Below, in pieces: positions 1 through 5,806 of a stretch of DNA of 5,806 nt. Numbering within the stretch: the first letter of the stretch is position 1; every line of letters starts with the position of its first letter. The stretch is from NCBI GenBank assembly GCA_003131945.1, contig PKWD01000181.1, positions 1 through 5,806 on the forward strand. The letters run 5' to 3'. The stretch is from Acidimicrobiaceae bacterium. GTDB lineage: Bacteria > Actinomycetota > Acidimicrobiia > Acidimicrobiales > UBA8190. The notes beneath the pieces were generated by a model. That model ran no database searches. It was not told where the DNA came from and saw only the letters and a program-made list of their open reading frames with translations. Made by a program: the position numbers and the translations under genes.

Positions 1-781
1 CCACGAGGGCCAGAGCCAGCGGTCCCGGGTGTCTCTGTTTGTAGAGAGCGAAGAAGCGGGCCAGCATGGCCGATCCCTTGTGCTCGTCGACGCGGCCGAC
101 GCTCACGATGTAGGGCCGGTCCCCGATCCCGAGGATGTCCGACCCCGACCGGCCTCCCTCGACGACCGTCCCCACCCCGAGACCGAGGACGATCTGCGGG
201 ATCTGGGCCACCGGGTGGATCCGTTGCACGAGTCGACGTTCGGCCGCCGTGTGGTAGCAAATGGCGTCGGCGGCGCAGTAGGTCGGTCCGAACACCGGGA
301 GGTACAGAGCGGGTTCGTCGTGGGCGGCCGGATGGAGCACGCTCGGCACCGACACGGCCTCGATCCCGACGACCGTCGGGTAGTAGAGGTACGGATAGAA
401 CGCCACCACATCGGCGTCGCCTTCTCGCAGGGCGTCGATCAGATCGAGTGTCACCGGCCCGTTGCACTGGAGCCAGCGGCGCGCCTCGGCCATGCTCGCC
501 TGGGCCGGTGCCGAACGCAACCGGCCGTCGAGGTCGTAGAACTCCCGTACCCGACCCGACGCCGAGCGGAAGCGGTGCACGGTCACCCCGTTCAGGACGC
601 TGTCGCCGGGGGGCAGCACGTCATCCCATGTGATGTGGTCGACGGCGCAGGTGGAGAAGACCTCCACCGTCCAGCCGCACTCGGCCACCAGATGTTCGGC
701 CAGCTGCCGGGCTGCGGTTTCCGCCCCGCCCATCACCTCGGGCCCGTAGCGGGGGGTGACGAAGGCGACCTTCGGCGTCAC
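1..781 (-). CDS. GT4-family (GT-B fold) glycosyltransferase, N-terminal part, truncated by the window edge
   Basis: Probable transfer of a sugar from an activated donor to a growing cell-surface glycan on the cytoplasmic side of the membrane. Only the first 260 residues are visible; the C-terminal donor-binding half continues past base 1. The protein opens with a Rossmann beta strand (KVAFVTPRYGPE) followed by GGAE at residues 18-21, the usual acceptor-domain glycine motif of GT4 enzymes. An NGV-V-RF segment follows at about 64-71. Residues 223-236 (PYIVSVGRVDEHKG) match the first strand of the GT-B C-terminal domain, where GR-D--KG is typical. The GTG start at 781-779 overlaps the stop of the upstream methyltransferase as GTGA; no strong ribosome binding site is visible, so translation is probably coupled. 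There is no signal peptide or membrane segment in the visible part. Sugar specificity cannot be read from the sequence. The family call is firm; the exact role is inferred from its neighbours. Confidence 0.87.
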   Translation of the reverse strand, partial: MTPKVAFVTPRYGPEVMGGAETAARQLAEHLVAECGWTVEVFSTCAVDHITWDDVLPPGDSVLNGVTVHRFRSASGRVREFYDLDGRLRSAPAQASMAEARRWLQCNGPVTLDLIDALREGDADVVAFYPYLYYPTVVGIEAVSVPSVLHPAAHDEPALYLPVFGPTYCAADAICYHTAAERRLVQRIHPVAQIPQIVLGLGVGTVVEGGRSGSDILGIGDRPYIVSVGRVDEHKGSAMLARFFALYKQRHPGPLALALV

Positions 782-1797
782 CGGGATCGGGGCACGGCCC
801 GGGGTCGACGCCCCACCACCAGGTAGTCGCGTCCGTCGGGACCGGGCGTCACCTTCACCTCGAGGCCCAGCTCGCTCAGGAGATGGGGCCAGGTGCCCGG
901 ACGGTAGGGCCGGGCCTGCACGATGTCGGCCTCGGGCGGCGCGTCGGCGTCGTCCCAGCTCGACGGGGCCAGTGAGTGGACGACGAGGACGCCACCGGGG
1001 GCGAGCGCCGTCACGGCGCCCTCGATCAACCGGCGGCGTTCGCCGTGACCCGATCCTTCGAAGAGCCCGGTCATGACCACGCCCCCGAGGGCGTCGGCCT
1101 GGACGGCCTCCAGGTGATCGAGGACCGGCTCCTCGCGCAGGTCCAGGTCCCCGAGCTCCTGGTCGGCCACGCGACCGGGCCGGGGATCGACCCCGTAGGC
1201 GTCGATGTTCATGGCGGCGAGGACAGCCACGAGCCATCCGCCCCCACAGGCGGCGTGCAGGACGCGGCGATCGCACCCCTCGAGCTGCGTCGTGAGCGTC
1301 GGGAACCACCACGCATCGCGGCGGTGGGCCCATTCGATGTCGACCACCACCGACGGGGGCACCTCCACCGCTTCGACCTTGCCGGCCAGCTCCGACATCT
1401 GCTGGTCCAGGATGTGCAGCGAGCGGCTCACGGCGGTGGCGAACTGGCTCACCTGGTGGGTGATGAAGCGGAGGTACCAGAAGTTCATCGAGCGGATGCC
1501 CTTCTTGACCACGGCCCCGGCCGGTCGGCTGGACTCGACGGGGACCACCGGATCGATGAAAGCGGCGCGGTCGACCAGACGCAGAACCTCGTGCAGCTCC
1601 TGGCGCGTGCTCCCGAGGGGGGCGTGCTTCAAGAAGAGCTGCTCGAGCTCGCTCTCGAGCTGCGGCGGCAGGTCGCCCGAGGCGCGGCGGCGACGCACCT
1701 CCTCGTCGATCTCGCCCCGGACCCGCGCCAGATAGGCCCGGTCGGCGTCGTCGACACCGGTCACGGCTCCGGCTGTCCCGGGGACTTCGTTCGTCAC
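778..1797 (-). CDS. Class I SAM-dependent methyltransferase-like protein with long helical N-terminus
   Basis: A 339-residue protein, probably a cytoplasmic methyltransferase acting on a glycan or its precursor. Residues 1-145 are charged and helical: an acidic/arginine-rich stretch at about 18-80, then a possible coiled coil or amphipathic helix at about 104-145 (NFWYLRFITHQVSQFA onward). The catalytic-like Rossmann region follows. RVLHAACGGGWLVAVLA at about 178-194 stands for motif I, YGVDP at 201-205 for the acidic residue ending strand 2, and LAPGGVLVVHSL at 265-276 for the strand 5 region. Motif I is not classical: HAACGGG replaces the usual D/E-G-G-G pattern. The start is GTG at 1797-1795, chosen because AGGAGG lies 5 nt upstream and the codon overlaps the previous stop as GTGA. 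An open frame extends upstream to 2535, but that part overlaps the preceding gene in another frame and is not protein-like. The methyltransferase fold is likely; activity and substrate are unknown. Confidence 0.8.
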   Translation of the reverse strand: MTNEVPGTAGAVTGVDDADRAYLARVRGEIDEEVRRRRASGDLPPQLESELEQLFLKHAPLGSTRQELHEVLRLVDRAAFIDPVVPVESSRPAGAVVKKGIRSMNFWYLRFITHQVSQFATAVSRSLHILDQQMSELAGKVEAVEVPPSVVVDIEWAHRRDAWWFPTLTTQLEGCDRRVLHAACGGGWLVAVLAAMNIDAYGVDPRPGRVADQELGDLDLREEPVLDHLEAVQADALGGVVMTGLFEGSGHGERRRLIEGAVTALAPGGVLVVHSLAPSSWDDADAPPEADIVQARPYRPGTWPHLLSELGLEVKVTPGPDGRDYLVVGRRPRAVPRSR

Positions 1798-2735
1798 GGA
1801 TCCTCCTCTCGGACAGCCCCGGCCGATCCGCCACCACCGGCGTCGTCGAACGGCGTCCGGCAGACGTAGCTCAGCAGGTAACAGCTTTCGATGTCGGCGA
1901 AGAGCCCACGTTTGGTGGCCACTTCCTGTGTCGAGAACTCTCCCGCCGCCAGACTGCCCCCGGCGTGGTTGAGACCTTTGGCTTCCAAGATGTCGAAGCC
2001 GCCCGCCCTGAGCTTGGCGACCATTTCGCCGTGGGTGTACTCGTAGTCGTGGTCCGGGTCGATGAACTCGGCCTGTTGCAACCGGCAGACTCTGGCGTTC
2101 GGCGTGTCGAGGCCCAGGTATCCGCCGGGCCGTAGGACTCGGGCCACCTCGGCCAGTACCTTGTCGGCGTCGGCCACCGGTACGTGCTCGATGCTCTGGC
2201 CGCTGTAGACGAGATCGAACGACGCATCGGGATAGGCCGAGAGGTCGGTCATGGAATGGTAGTGGTAGTGCACCGGGCCGAGACCGGTGTCCACCACGTG
2301 GAGCTCCGCATCCTCTTGGTAGAGAACGTTCCGGTCGTCCTGGGGCAGGTCCACCACCACGAGCTCCTCGAAGGGATACGGATAGCCCATGAGCACCATG
2401 GCCCCCTGCGCCGACCCGAGCGACGTGCCCCCCAGGTCGAGGATGCGCCGGGCGCGCGGCAACGACCGGACGAACAGGCTCCGGCTGAAGTGCAGCGAGT
2501 GGCTGAGCTCGGTGAAAGAGACGACGGTCCACCATTCGGCCGACGACAGGATCTGCTCGGCCAGTACCGTCGGCGACAGGGTGCCCGCTTCGAGGGCCGG
2601 GAGGTAGGCCGCCATGCCGTGGTCATCGGGCGGGCGGTGCAGAAGAAGCTCGTAGATGACGGTGAGGGCCTGCTCGGAGGAAAGTCCGGCGAGCCCGCGG
2701 CGAGACCCCCGGCCGAAACGGCGTCTCGACGTCAT
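1794..2735 (-). CDS. SAM-dependent methyltransferase with DUF4214-like N-terminal module
   Basis: A 313-residue protein in two parts. Residues about 21-68 (ALTVIYELLLHRPPDDHG, later LSPTVLAEQILSSAEW) look like a DUF4214 module, a short helical unit of unknown function seen in surface-associated and glycan-related proteins. Residues about 97-215 are a Methyltransf_11-type Rossmann domain: ILDLGGTSLGSAQG (motif I, 98-111), VVVDLP with D129 (the residue expected to contact the SAM ribose), FDLVYSGQSIEHV (173-185), and VLRPGGYLGLDTPN (200-213). It probably methylates a sugar or glycan intermediate in the cytoplasm. The C-terminus ends in a glycine-rich, low-complexity tail. It heads a three-gene coupled set and overlaps the next gene by 4 nt. 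ATG at 2735-2733 was chosen because an earlier in-frame ATG (2855) would run into the divergent clpP gene. No clear ribosome binding site precedes it, so the start is only moderately certain. The methyltransferase call is firm. Confidence 0.88.
   Translation of the reverse strand: MTSRRRFGRGSRRGLAGLSSEQALTVIYELLLHRPPDDHGMAAYLPALEAGTLSPTVLAEQILSSAEWWTVVSFTELSHSLHFSRSLFVRSLPRARRILDLGGTSLGSAQGAMVLMGYPYPFEELVVVDLPQDDRNVLYQEDAELHVVDTGLGPVHYHYHSMTDLSAYPDASFDLVYSGQSIEHVPVADADKVLAEVARVLRPGGYLGLDTPNARVCRLQQAEFIDPDHDYEYTHGEMVAKLRAGGFDILEAKGLNHAGGSLAAGEFSTQEVATKRGLFADIESCYLLSYVCRTPFDDAGGGGSAGAVREEDP
1798..1809 (-). promoter_or_regulatory. Strong ribosome binding site deciding the GTG start at 1797
   Basis: On the minus strand the sequence reads GAGAGGAGGATCCGTG. 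AGGAGG is a near-perfect Shine-Dalgarno match and lies about 5 nt before the GTG. It sits inside the last codons of the upstream methyltransferase gene. It is the clearest ribosome binding site in the window and fixes the start of the second methyltransferase. Confidence 0.75.
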
Positions 2736-2800
2736 CGAAGCGGGCCGCAGCAGGCCCGGGGCTGGCCGATTACGGCCGCCATCCGGGGTAGCCTCATGGC
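2736..2800. promoter_or_regulatory. Divergent intergenic region with presumed promoters and two inverted repeats
   Basis: This 65-nt gap separates the leftward methyltransferase set from the rightward clpP/exporter set, so it should hold both promoters unless they lie inside the genes. Visible elements are a perfect 6-bp inverted repeat with a 6-nt centre (CGGGCC at 2741-2746, GGCCCG at 2753-2758) and a perfect 5-bp one with a 4-nt centre (GGCCG at 2764-2768, CGGCC at 2773-2777). In DNA this GC-rich short inverted repeats also arise by chance. I see no convincing -35 box on either strand. Regulatory role is inferred from position. Confidence 0.45.
2789..2794 (+). promoter_or_regulatory. Possible -10 element (TAGCCT) for leaderless clpP transcription
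   Basis: TAGCCT fits the loose actinobacterial TANNNT -10 pattern and ends 6 nt before the ATG at 2801. A transcript beginning at that A would be leaderless. That arrangement is common in actinobacteria and would explain why no good ribosome binding site precedes the ATG. No -35 match is visible, and a six-base pattern this loose is weak evidence. Confidence 0.3.
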
Positions 2801-3442
2801 ATGGCATCCCACTCCACGCGCCCCTCGTCTGCCCTGGTCGCAGGCCCCGGTCCATCCATGCGGAGCAACAACCTATCCGACCTCGCCTCGGCCGACGTCT
2901 TCCAGCGCCTCCTGAAGGAGAGGATCATCTTCCTGGGCAGTGCCATCGACGAGACCGTGGCCAACCAGGTGTGCGCCCAGCTGCTCCTCCTCGCCGCCGA
3001 GGACGCCGACAAGGACATCAATCTCTACGTGAACTCGCCCGGCGGATCTGTCACCGACGGTCTCGCCATCTACGACACCATGCAGTACGTGAGCTGTGAC
3101 GTGAGCACGATCTGCGTGGGCCTGGCCGCCTCCATGGGCCAGTTCCTGCTGTGCGCCGGGGCTGTGGGCAAGCGCTTCGCCCTTCCCCACAGCCGCATCC
3201 TGATGCACCAGCCTTCGGGACAGATGCAGGGCCAGGCCACCGATATCGCCATCCAGGCCGAGCAGATCGTCTACCTCAAGCGGATGATGGCCGAACGGAT
3301 CTCCTTCCACACCGGTCAGCCCATCGAGAGGATCGAAGCCGACTCGGACCGCGACCGGTGGTTCACGGCCGAAGAGGCAAAGGACTACGGCTTCATCGAC
3401 CGCGTGATCGAGCACTCGGCCGCCCAGCCGGCCGCACTCTGA
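2801..3442 (+). CDS. clpP: ATP-dependent Clp protease proteolytic subunit, ClpP1-like
   Basis: A 213-residue serine peptidase of family S14, which forms barrel-shaped tetradecamers that degrade proteins unfolded by a Clp ATPase in the cytoplasm. The catalytic triad is intact: Ser111 in GLAASMGQ, His136 in ILMHQP, Asp185 in DSDRDRW, the same numbers as the E. coli precursor. The oxyanion-loop motif NSPGG is at 78-82. YDTMQY (91-96) and GKRF (123-126) keep aromatic residues expected in the ATPase docking cleft. Length is normal. It resembles actinobacterial ClpP1 more than ClpP2. The start is uncertain: ATG 2801 gives a 19-residue leader before MRSN, while ATG 2858 starts at MRSN; neither has a good ribosome binding site. 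The neighbourhood is unusual: clpP normally pairs with a second clpP and clpX, but here it precedes a glycan exporter by 26 nt. It may be an extra paralogue or a chance neighbour; function in this locus is not known. Confidence 0.95.
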   Translation: MASHSTRPSSALVAGPGPSMRSNNLSDLASADVFQRLLKERIIFLGSAIDETVANQVCAQLLLLAAEDADKDINLYVNSPGGSVTDGLAIYDTMQYVSCDVSTICVGLAASMGQFLLCAGAVGKRFALPHSRILMHQPSGQMQGQATDIAIQAEQIVYLKRMMAERISFHTGQPIERIEADSDRDRWFTAEEAKDYGFIDRVIEHSAAQPAAL

Positions 3443-3459
3443 ACGTCGCCCGACGGATC

Positions 3460-3463
3460 GGAG
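3460..3463 (+). promoter_or_regulatory. Ribosome binding site GGAG for the permease gene
   Basis: GGAG lies 5 nt before the GTG at 3469 within the short gap after clpP. It supports this GTG over the much longer open frame that begins at 3151 inside clpP. Confidence 0.6.
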
Positions 3464-3468
3464 CTTCA

Positions 3469-4551
3469 GTGACAGAAGTACGCGCCGACACGGGGGAGCG
3501 GTCACCCGACGGCGAGATCTTGGCGGCCGAGTCGGCCACTTTGAGCCGGGTGGAAAGACGCGATCAGGAGTTGGTCGACCGCGCCACCCGGGTAGCGGCG
3601 CGGGGGAGCAAACCCACCCGGACCGTCTCGGCCCGGGTCAGCGTGCGGCTCCGGCTCCTCGAGATGTGGCGGGCCCGGGAGCTCTTCGTCTTCCTCGTCC
3701 GCAAAGAGATCAAGGTCAAGTACAAGAACTCGGTCCTCGGCTTTCTGTGGTCGATGCTCAACCCCGCTCTCACGCTGGCCGTCTTCTATGTCCTGTTCAC
3801 CTACTTCCTCCCCAACGGCATCCCTACCTTCGTCATCTACATGTTCTCGGCCATGCTCGTCTGGAACCTCTTCCAGACGGCCTTGCTCTCGGGCACCGTC
3901 TCGGTGGTGGTGAACGCCGGCATCGTGAAGAAGGTGGCCTTCCCACGCGAGATCCTGGTGCTGGCCTCGGTGGGCTCGGCCTTCGTGTACTTCTTCTACC
4001 AGTCGCTCGTCATGATCGGCTTCATGATCGCCTTCCACCACGCCCCGGCCTGGGGGGACATCTGGCTGCTCATCCCCGCGCTGGCCGCCATCGTCGTCTT
4101 CGCCGCCGCCCTGTCGGTCTTCCTGTCGGCCGTGAACGTCTACCTGCGCGATACCCAGCACCTGGTGGAGGTTCTCCTGGTGGCCTGGTTCTGGGCCATC
4201 CCCACCGTGTACGCCTTCTCCGGTCGCGTGCAGCAGTCGCTACAGCGCCACACGATCTTGTTCATCCCCCACACCAAGCTCATCTGGCTCTACTTCTCCA
4301 ACCCCGTCACGCCGGTGGTCATGACCTTCCAGCGCGTCTTCTACAACATCTGGAATGCCCACTCCACGAAGGTGACGCCCGCCACAGCGACACACAAGGC
4401 CTTCCACGCCCTCATTCCGGTCATGTCCCACTACCCGATCCACTGGTACGTGGGGGCCGACCTCGCCGTTCTCGGTGTGTCGCTCCTTCTCTTCCTCGGT
4501 GCCCTCGTCGTCTTCGGGCACCTCGAGGGCAACTTCGCCGAAGAGCTGTGA
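3469..4551 (+). CDS. wzm: ABC-2 type polysaccharide export permease (Wzm/TagG/RfbA-like)
   Basis: The 360-residue membrane subunit of a two-gene ABC exporter, expected to move a lipid-linked polysaccharide (O-antigen, teichoic-acid-like or related glycan) across the cytoplasmic membrane. The family hallmark is at about 76-98 (LVRKEIKVKYKNSVLGFLWS, then MLN): an amphipathic helix leading into the first membrane span. Likely membrane segments are about 99-114, 120-140, 162-188, 197-222, 232-250 and 328-350, six in all. LRDTQHLVEVLL (226-237) and SNPVTPVVMTFQRVFY (277-292) are also typical. It is longer than the usual 260-280 residues because of a charged N-terminal cytoplasmic extension of about 65 residues and a larger last external loop (about 293-326). 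The GTG start is supported by GGAG 5 nt upstream. The ATPase gene follows after 7 nt, so the two are co-expressed. The symbol is by family analogy; the exported glycan is unknown. Confidence 0.92.
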   Translation: MTEVRADTGERSPDGEILAAESATLSRVERRDQELVDRATRVAARGSKPTRTVSARVSVRLRLLEMWRARELFVFLVRKEIKVKYKNSVLGFLWSMLNPALTLAVFYVLFTYFLPNGIPTFVIYMFSAMLVWNLFQTALLSGTVSVVVNAGIVKKVAFPREILVLASVGSAFVYFFYQSLVMIGFMIAFHHAPAWGDIWLLIPALAAIVVFAAALSVFLSAVNVYLRDTQHLVEVLLVAWFWAIPTVYAFSGRVQQSLQRHTILFIPHTKLIWLYFSNPVTPVVMTFQRVFYNIWNAHSTKVTPATATHKAFHALIPVMSHYPIHWYVGADLAVLGVSLLLFLGALVVFGHLEGNFAEEL

Positions 4552-4558
4552 TCGGGAG

Positions 4559-5770
4559 ATGACCGCCAACATCGCCGTCGAGGTCGACGACGTCTCCAAG
4601 AGGTTCCGCCTCTACCACGAGAAGTACTACTCCTTGAAGGAGCGCGTTCTCCATCTGGGGAACAACTCCTACGAGGACTTCTGGGCCTTGCGGGACATCA
4701 GCTTCGAGGTGGCCGAGGGTGAGACCGTGGGCATCCTCGGGCGCAACGGGTCGGGGAAGTCGACGCTGCTCAAATGCATGTCGGGGATCTTGCAACCGAC
4801 CAAAGGGAAGATCGTCGTGCGCGGCGCCCTGGCCGCTCTCTTGGAGCTGGGGGCGGGCTTCCAGCCCGAGCTCTCCGGTCGGGAGAACATCTTCCTCAAC
4901 GCCTCGCTGCTCGGGTTGTCGACCAAGGAAGTGGAGAGTCGCTTCGACGAGATCGTGGCCTTCGCCGAGCTGGAGAACTTCATCGACAACCAGGTCAAGT
5001 ACTACTCGTCGGGGATGTACGTCCGGCTGGGCTTCGCCGTGGCCGTGAACGTGGACCCCGACATCCTGGTGGTGGACGAGGTGCTGGCCGTGGGGGACGA
5101 GAACTTCCAGCGCAAGTGCATGGGCCGTATCAAGGACTTCCAGAACGACGGCCGCACCATATTGTTCGTCACCCACTCGGCCGACCTGGTGCGGGTCATC
5201 TGTGACAAGGCGGCGGTGCTGAGCTCGGGGACGATGATCGGCTACGCATCGGCAGCCGAAGCCGTCAAGCTCTACCACGATCACCTGCTCACCCTGGCCC
5301 CGGAGTCGGCCATCACGGCATCGGAACCGGTGTCGGAGGTGCCGGTCTACCGGCCTGTCACCATCACCTCCGTCGATCTCGAGCACCCCGGCACGGGGAC
5401 GCGGAACTACCTTCTGCCCGGCGAGCCCCTGACCGTGCACATCAGTTTCGAGGCCATGGAGCCGGTGCCCGACATGGTCATCGGCGTGGAGATCCACGAC
5501 CGGTTCAACGAGTTGGCCTACGCCTCGGACACCGAGATCATCGACCAGCACTTCGACGTCCCCGCCGGCGGCGGTCGTGCCGATCTGACCTTCGACCACA
5601 TCCCCTTTCTCGACGGCGGCTACTACGTGGCCGTCGAGTTGCGGAACCGTCCCGGACTCGTCATCGACCGGCGCGAGATGGTGCCCTTCGAGGTCATGAA
5701 CCCCGGCCGCTCGAGAGGCACCGTGGCCCTGGAGATGCGGGCCGAGATCCGCACCGCCAGCCTCAGCTGA
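4559..5770 (+). CDS. wzt: ABC polysaccharide export ATPase with C-terminal glycan-recognition-like domain (Wzt/TagH-like)
   Basis: The 403-residue ATPase partner of the upstream permease, powering glycan export at the inner face of the membrane. The nucleotide-binding domain (about 4-245) is complete: Walker A GRNGSGKST (61-69), Q-loop Gln102 in GAGFQPELSGREN, signature YYSSGMYVRLGFA (148-160, the SSGM variant typical of Wzt/TagH instead of SGGQ), Walker B ILVVDEVLAVGD (169-180) with Glu174, and the switch His206. A linker rich in Ala, Pro, Ser and Glu (about 245-262) leads to a beta-rich domain (about 263-400) resembling the Wzt C-terminal sandwich. In characterised O-antigen exporters that domain binds the modified end of the finished chain. 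ATG 4559 is the natural start, although GGGAG directly abuts it, closer than normal spacing, so translation may depend on coupling to the permease 7 nt upstream. The family call is firm; ligand specificity is inferred. Confidence 0.94.
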   Translation: MTANIAVEVDDVSKRFRLYHEKYYSLKERVLHLGNNSYEDFWALRDISFEVAEGETVGILGRNGSGKSTLLKCMSGILQPTKGKIVVRGALAALLELGAGFQPELSGRENIFLNASLLGLSTKEVESRFDEIVAFAELENFIDNQVKYYSSGMYVRLGFAVAVNVDPDILVVDEVLAVGDENFQRKCMGRIKDFQNDGRTILFVTHSADLVRVICDKAAVLSSGTMIGYASAAEAVKLYHDHLLTLAPESAITASEPVSEVPVYRPVTITSVDLEHPGTGTRNYLLPGEPLTVHISFEAMEPVPDMVIGVEIHDRFNELAYASDTEIIDQHFDVPAGGGRADLTFDHIPFLDGGYYVAVELRNRPGLVIDRREMVPFEVMNPGRSRGTVALEMRAEIRTASLS

Positions 5771-5806
5771 CGGCGCACCCGGTTACCGGCGGACGGAGTT
5801 GACGGC
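5771..5806. other. Short non-coding end of window
   Basis: The 36 nt after the ATPase stop hold no recognisable gene start. The one visible structure is the perfect palindrome-like CCGGTTACCGG at 5779-5789. Its single central base makes it unsuitable as a terminator hairpin. There is no U-rich tail, so I do not call a terminator. Confidence 0.4.

Noticed and set aside
29..826. Plus-strand open frame (265 residues) opposite the glycosyltransferase
   Set aside because: The minus strand translates to a clear GT4 N-terminal domain with GGAE and GRVDEHKG; the plus frame is low-complexity shadow.
976..1869. Plus-strand open frame (297 residues) opposite the second methyltransferase
   Set aside because: Antisense shadow with no recognisable motif; the minus strand has the start signals and methyltransferase motifs.
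1798..2535. Upstream extension of the second methyltransferase frame, giving a 585-residue open frame
   Set aside because: It lies fully within the upstream methyltransferase gene in another frame and has arginine/glycine-rich shadow composition. GTG 1797 has a strong ribosome binding site and begins the recognisable protein.
2741..2758. Inverted repeat considered as a transcription terminator
   Set aside because: Six-bp stem, no U-rich tail on either strand, and it lies between divergent starts where no terminator is needed.
2873..3505. Minus-strand open frame opposite clpP
   Set aside because: Antisense shadow of a well-conserved peptidase gene with no domain features.
3666..4562. Alternative plus-strand frame (298 residues) within the permease gene
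   Set aside because: Arg/Pro/His/Leu-rich translation typical of an off-frame shadow; the overlapping frame encodes the conserved permease.
4421..5599. Long minus-strand open frame (392 residues) opposite the ATPase
   Set aside because: It is the antisense shadow of a clearly conserved ABC ATPase in high-GC DNA; its His/Val/Asp-rich composition shows no domain.
5779..5789. CCGGTTACCGG considered as a terminator or attachment site
   Set aside because: The single-base centre cannot form a hairpin loop, there is no U-tract, and no second copy or mobile-element feature is visible nearby.

Overview
The window is high-GC, tightly packed bacterial DNA with GTG starts and 4-nt gene overlaps. The ClpP protein most resembles actinobacterial ClpP1: it has an N-terminal MRSN, and I recall the stretch [19 protein letters not shown] as nearly identical in mycobacterial ClpP1. 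The source is therefore probably an actinobacterium. A lineage such as Acidimicrobiia is possible, but that is inference and not shown by the sequence.

The layout is two divergent gene sets leaving a gap of only about 65 bp (about 2736-2800). Reading leftward (minus strand) are a SAM-dependent methyltransferase with a DUF4214-like N-terminal module (1794-2735), a second, more divergent methyltransferase with a long helical N-terminus (778-1797), and the N-terminal 260 residues of a GT4-type glycosyltransferase that runs off the left edge (1-781). These three are joined by two GTGA stop/start overlaps, so they are almost certainly one translationally coupled unit. Reading rightward (plus strand) are a complete ClpP-type serine peptidase (2801-3442), an ABC-2 permease of the Wzm/TagG type (3469-4551) and its Wzt/TagH-type ATPase with a C-terminal beta-rich domain (4559-5770). 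The gaps there are 26 and 7 nt. The last 36 nt contain no recognisable gene.

Taken together this is a cell-surface polysaccharide locus of the ABC-transporter-dependent type. A glycosyltransferase and two methyltransferases would build or modify a lipid-linked glycan, and the Wzm/Wzt pair would flip it across the membrane. The Wzt C-terminal extension resembles domains that, in characterised O-antigen systems, recognise a modified (often methyl-capped) chain end, so methyltransferases next door make biological sense. The unexpected member is clpP: a catalytically intact ClpP1-like peptidase with no second clpP, clpX or clpC in view, sitting directly upstream of and apparently co-oriented with the exporter genes. 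I see no mobile elements, tRNA or rRNA genes, or CRISPR arrays.
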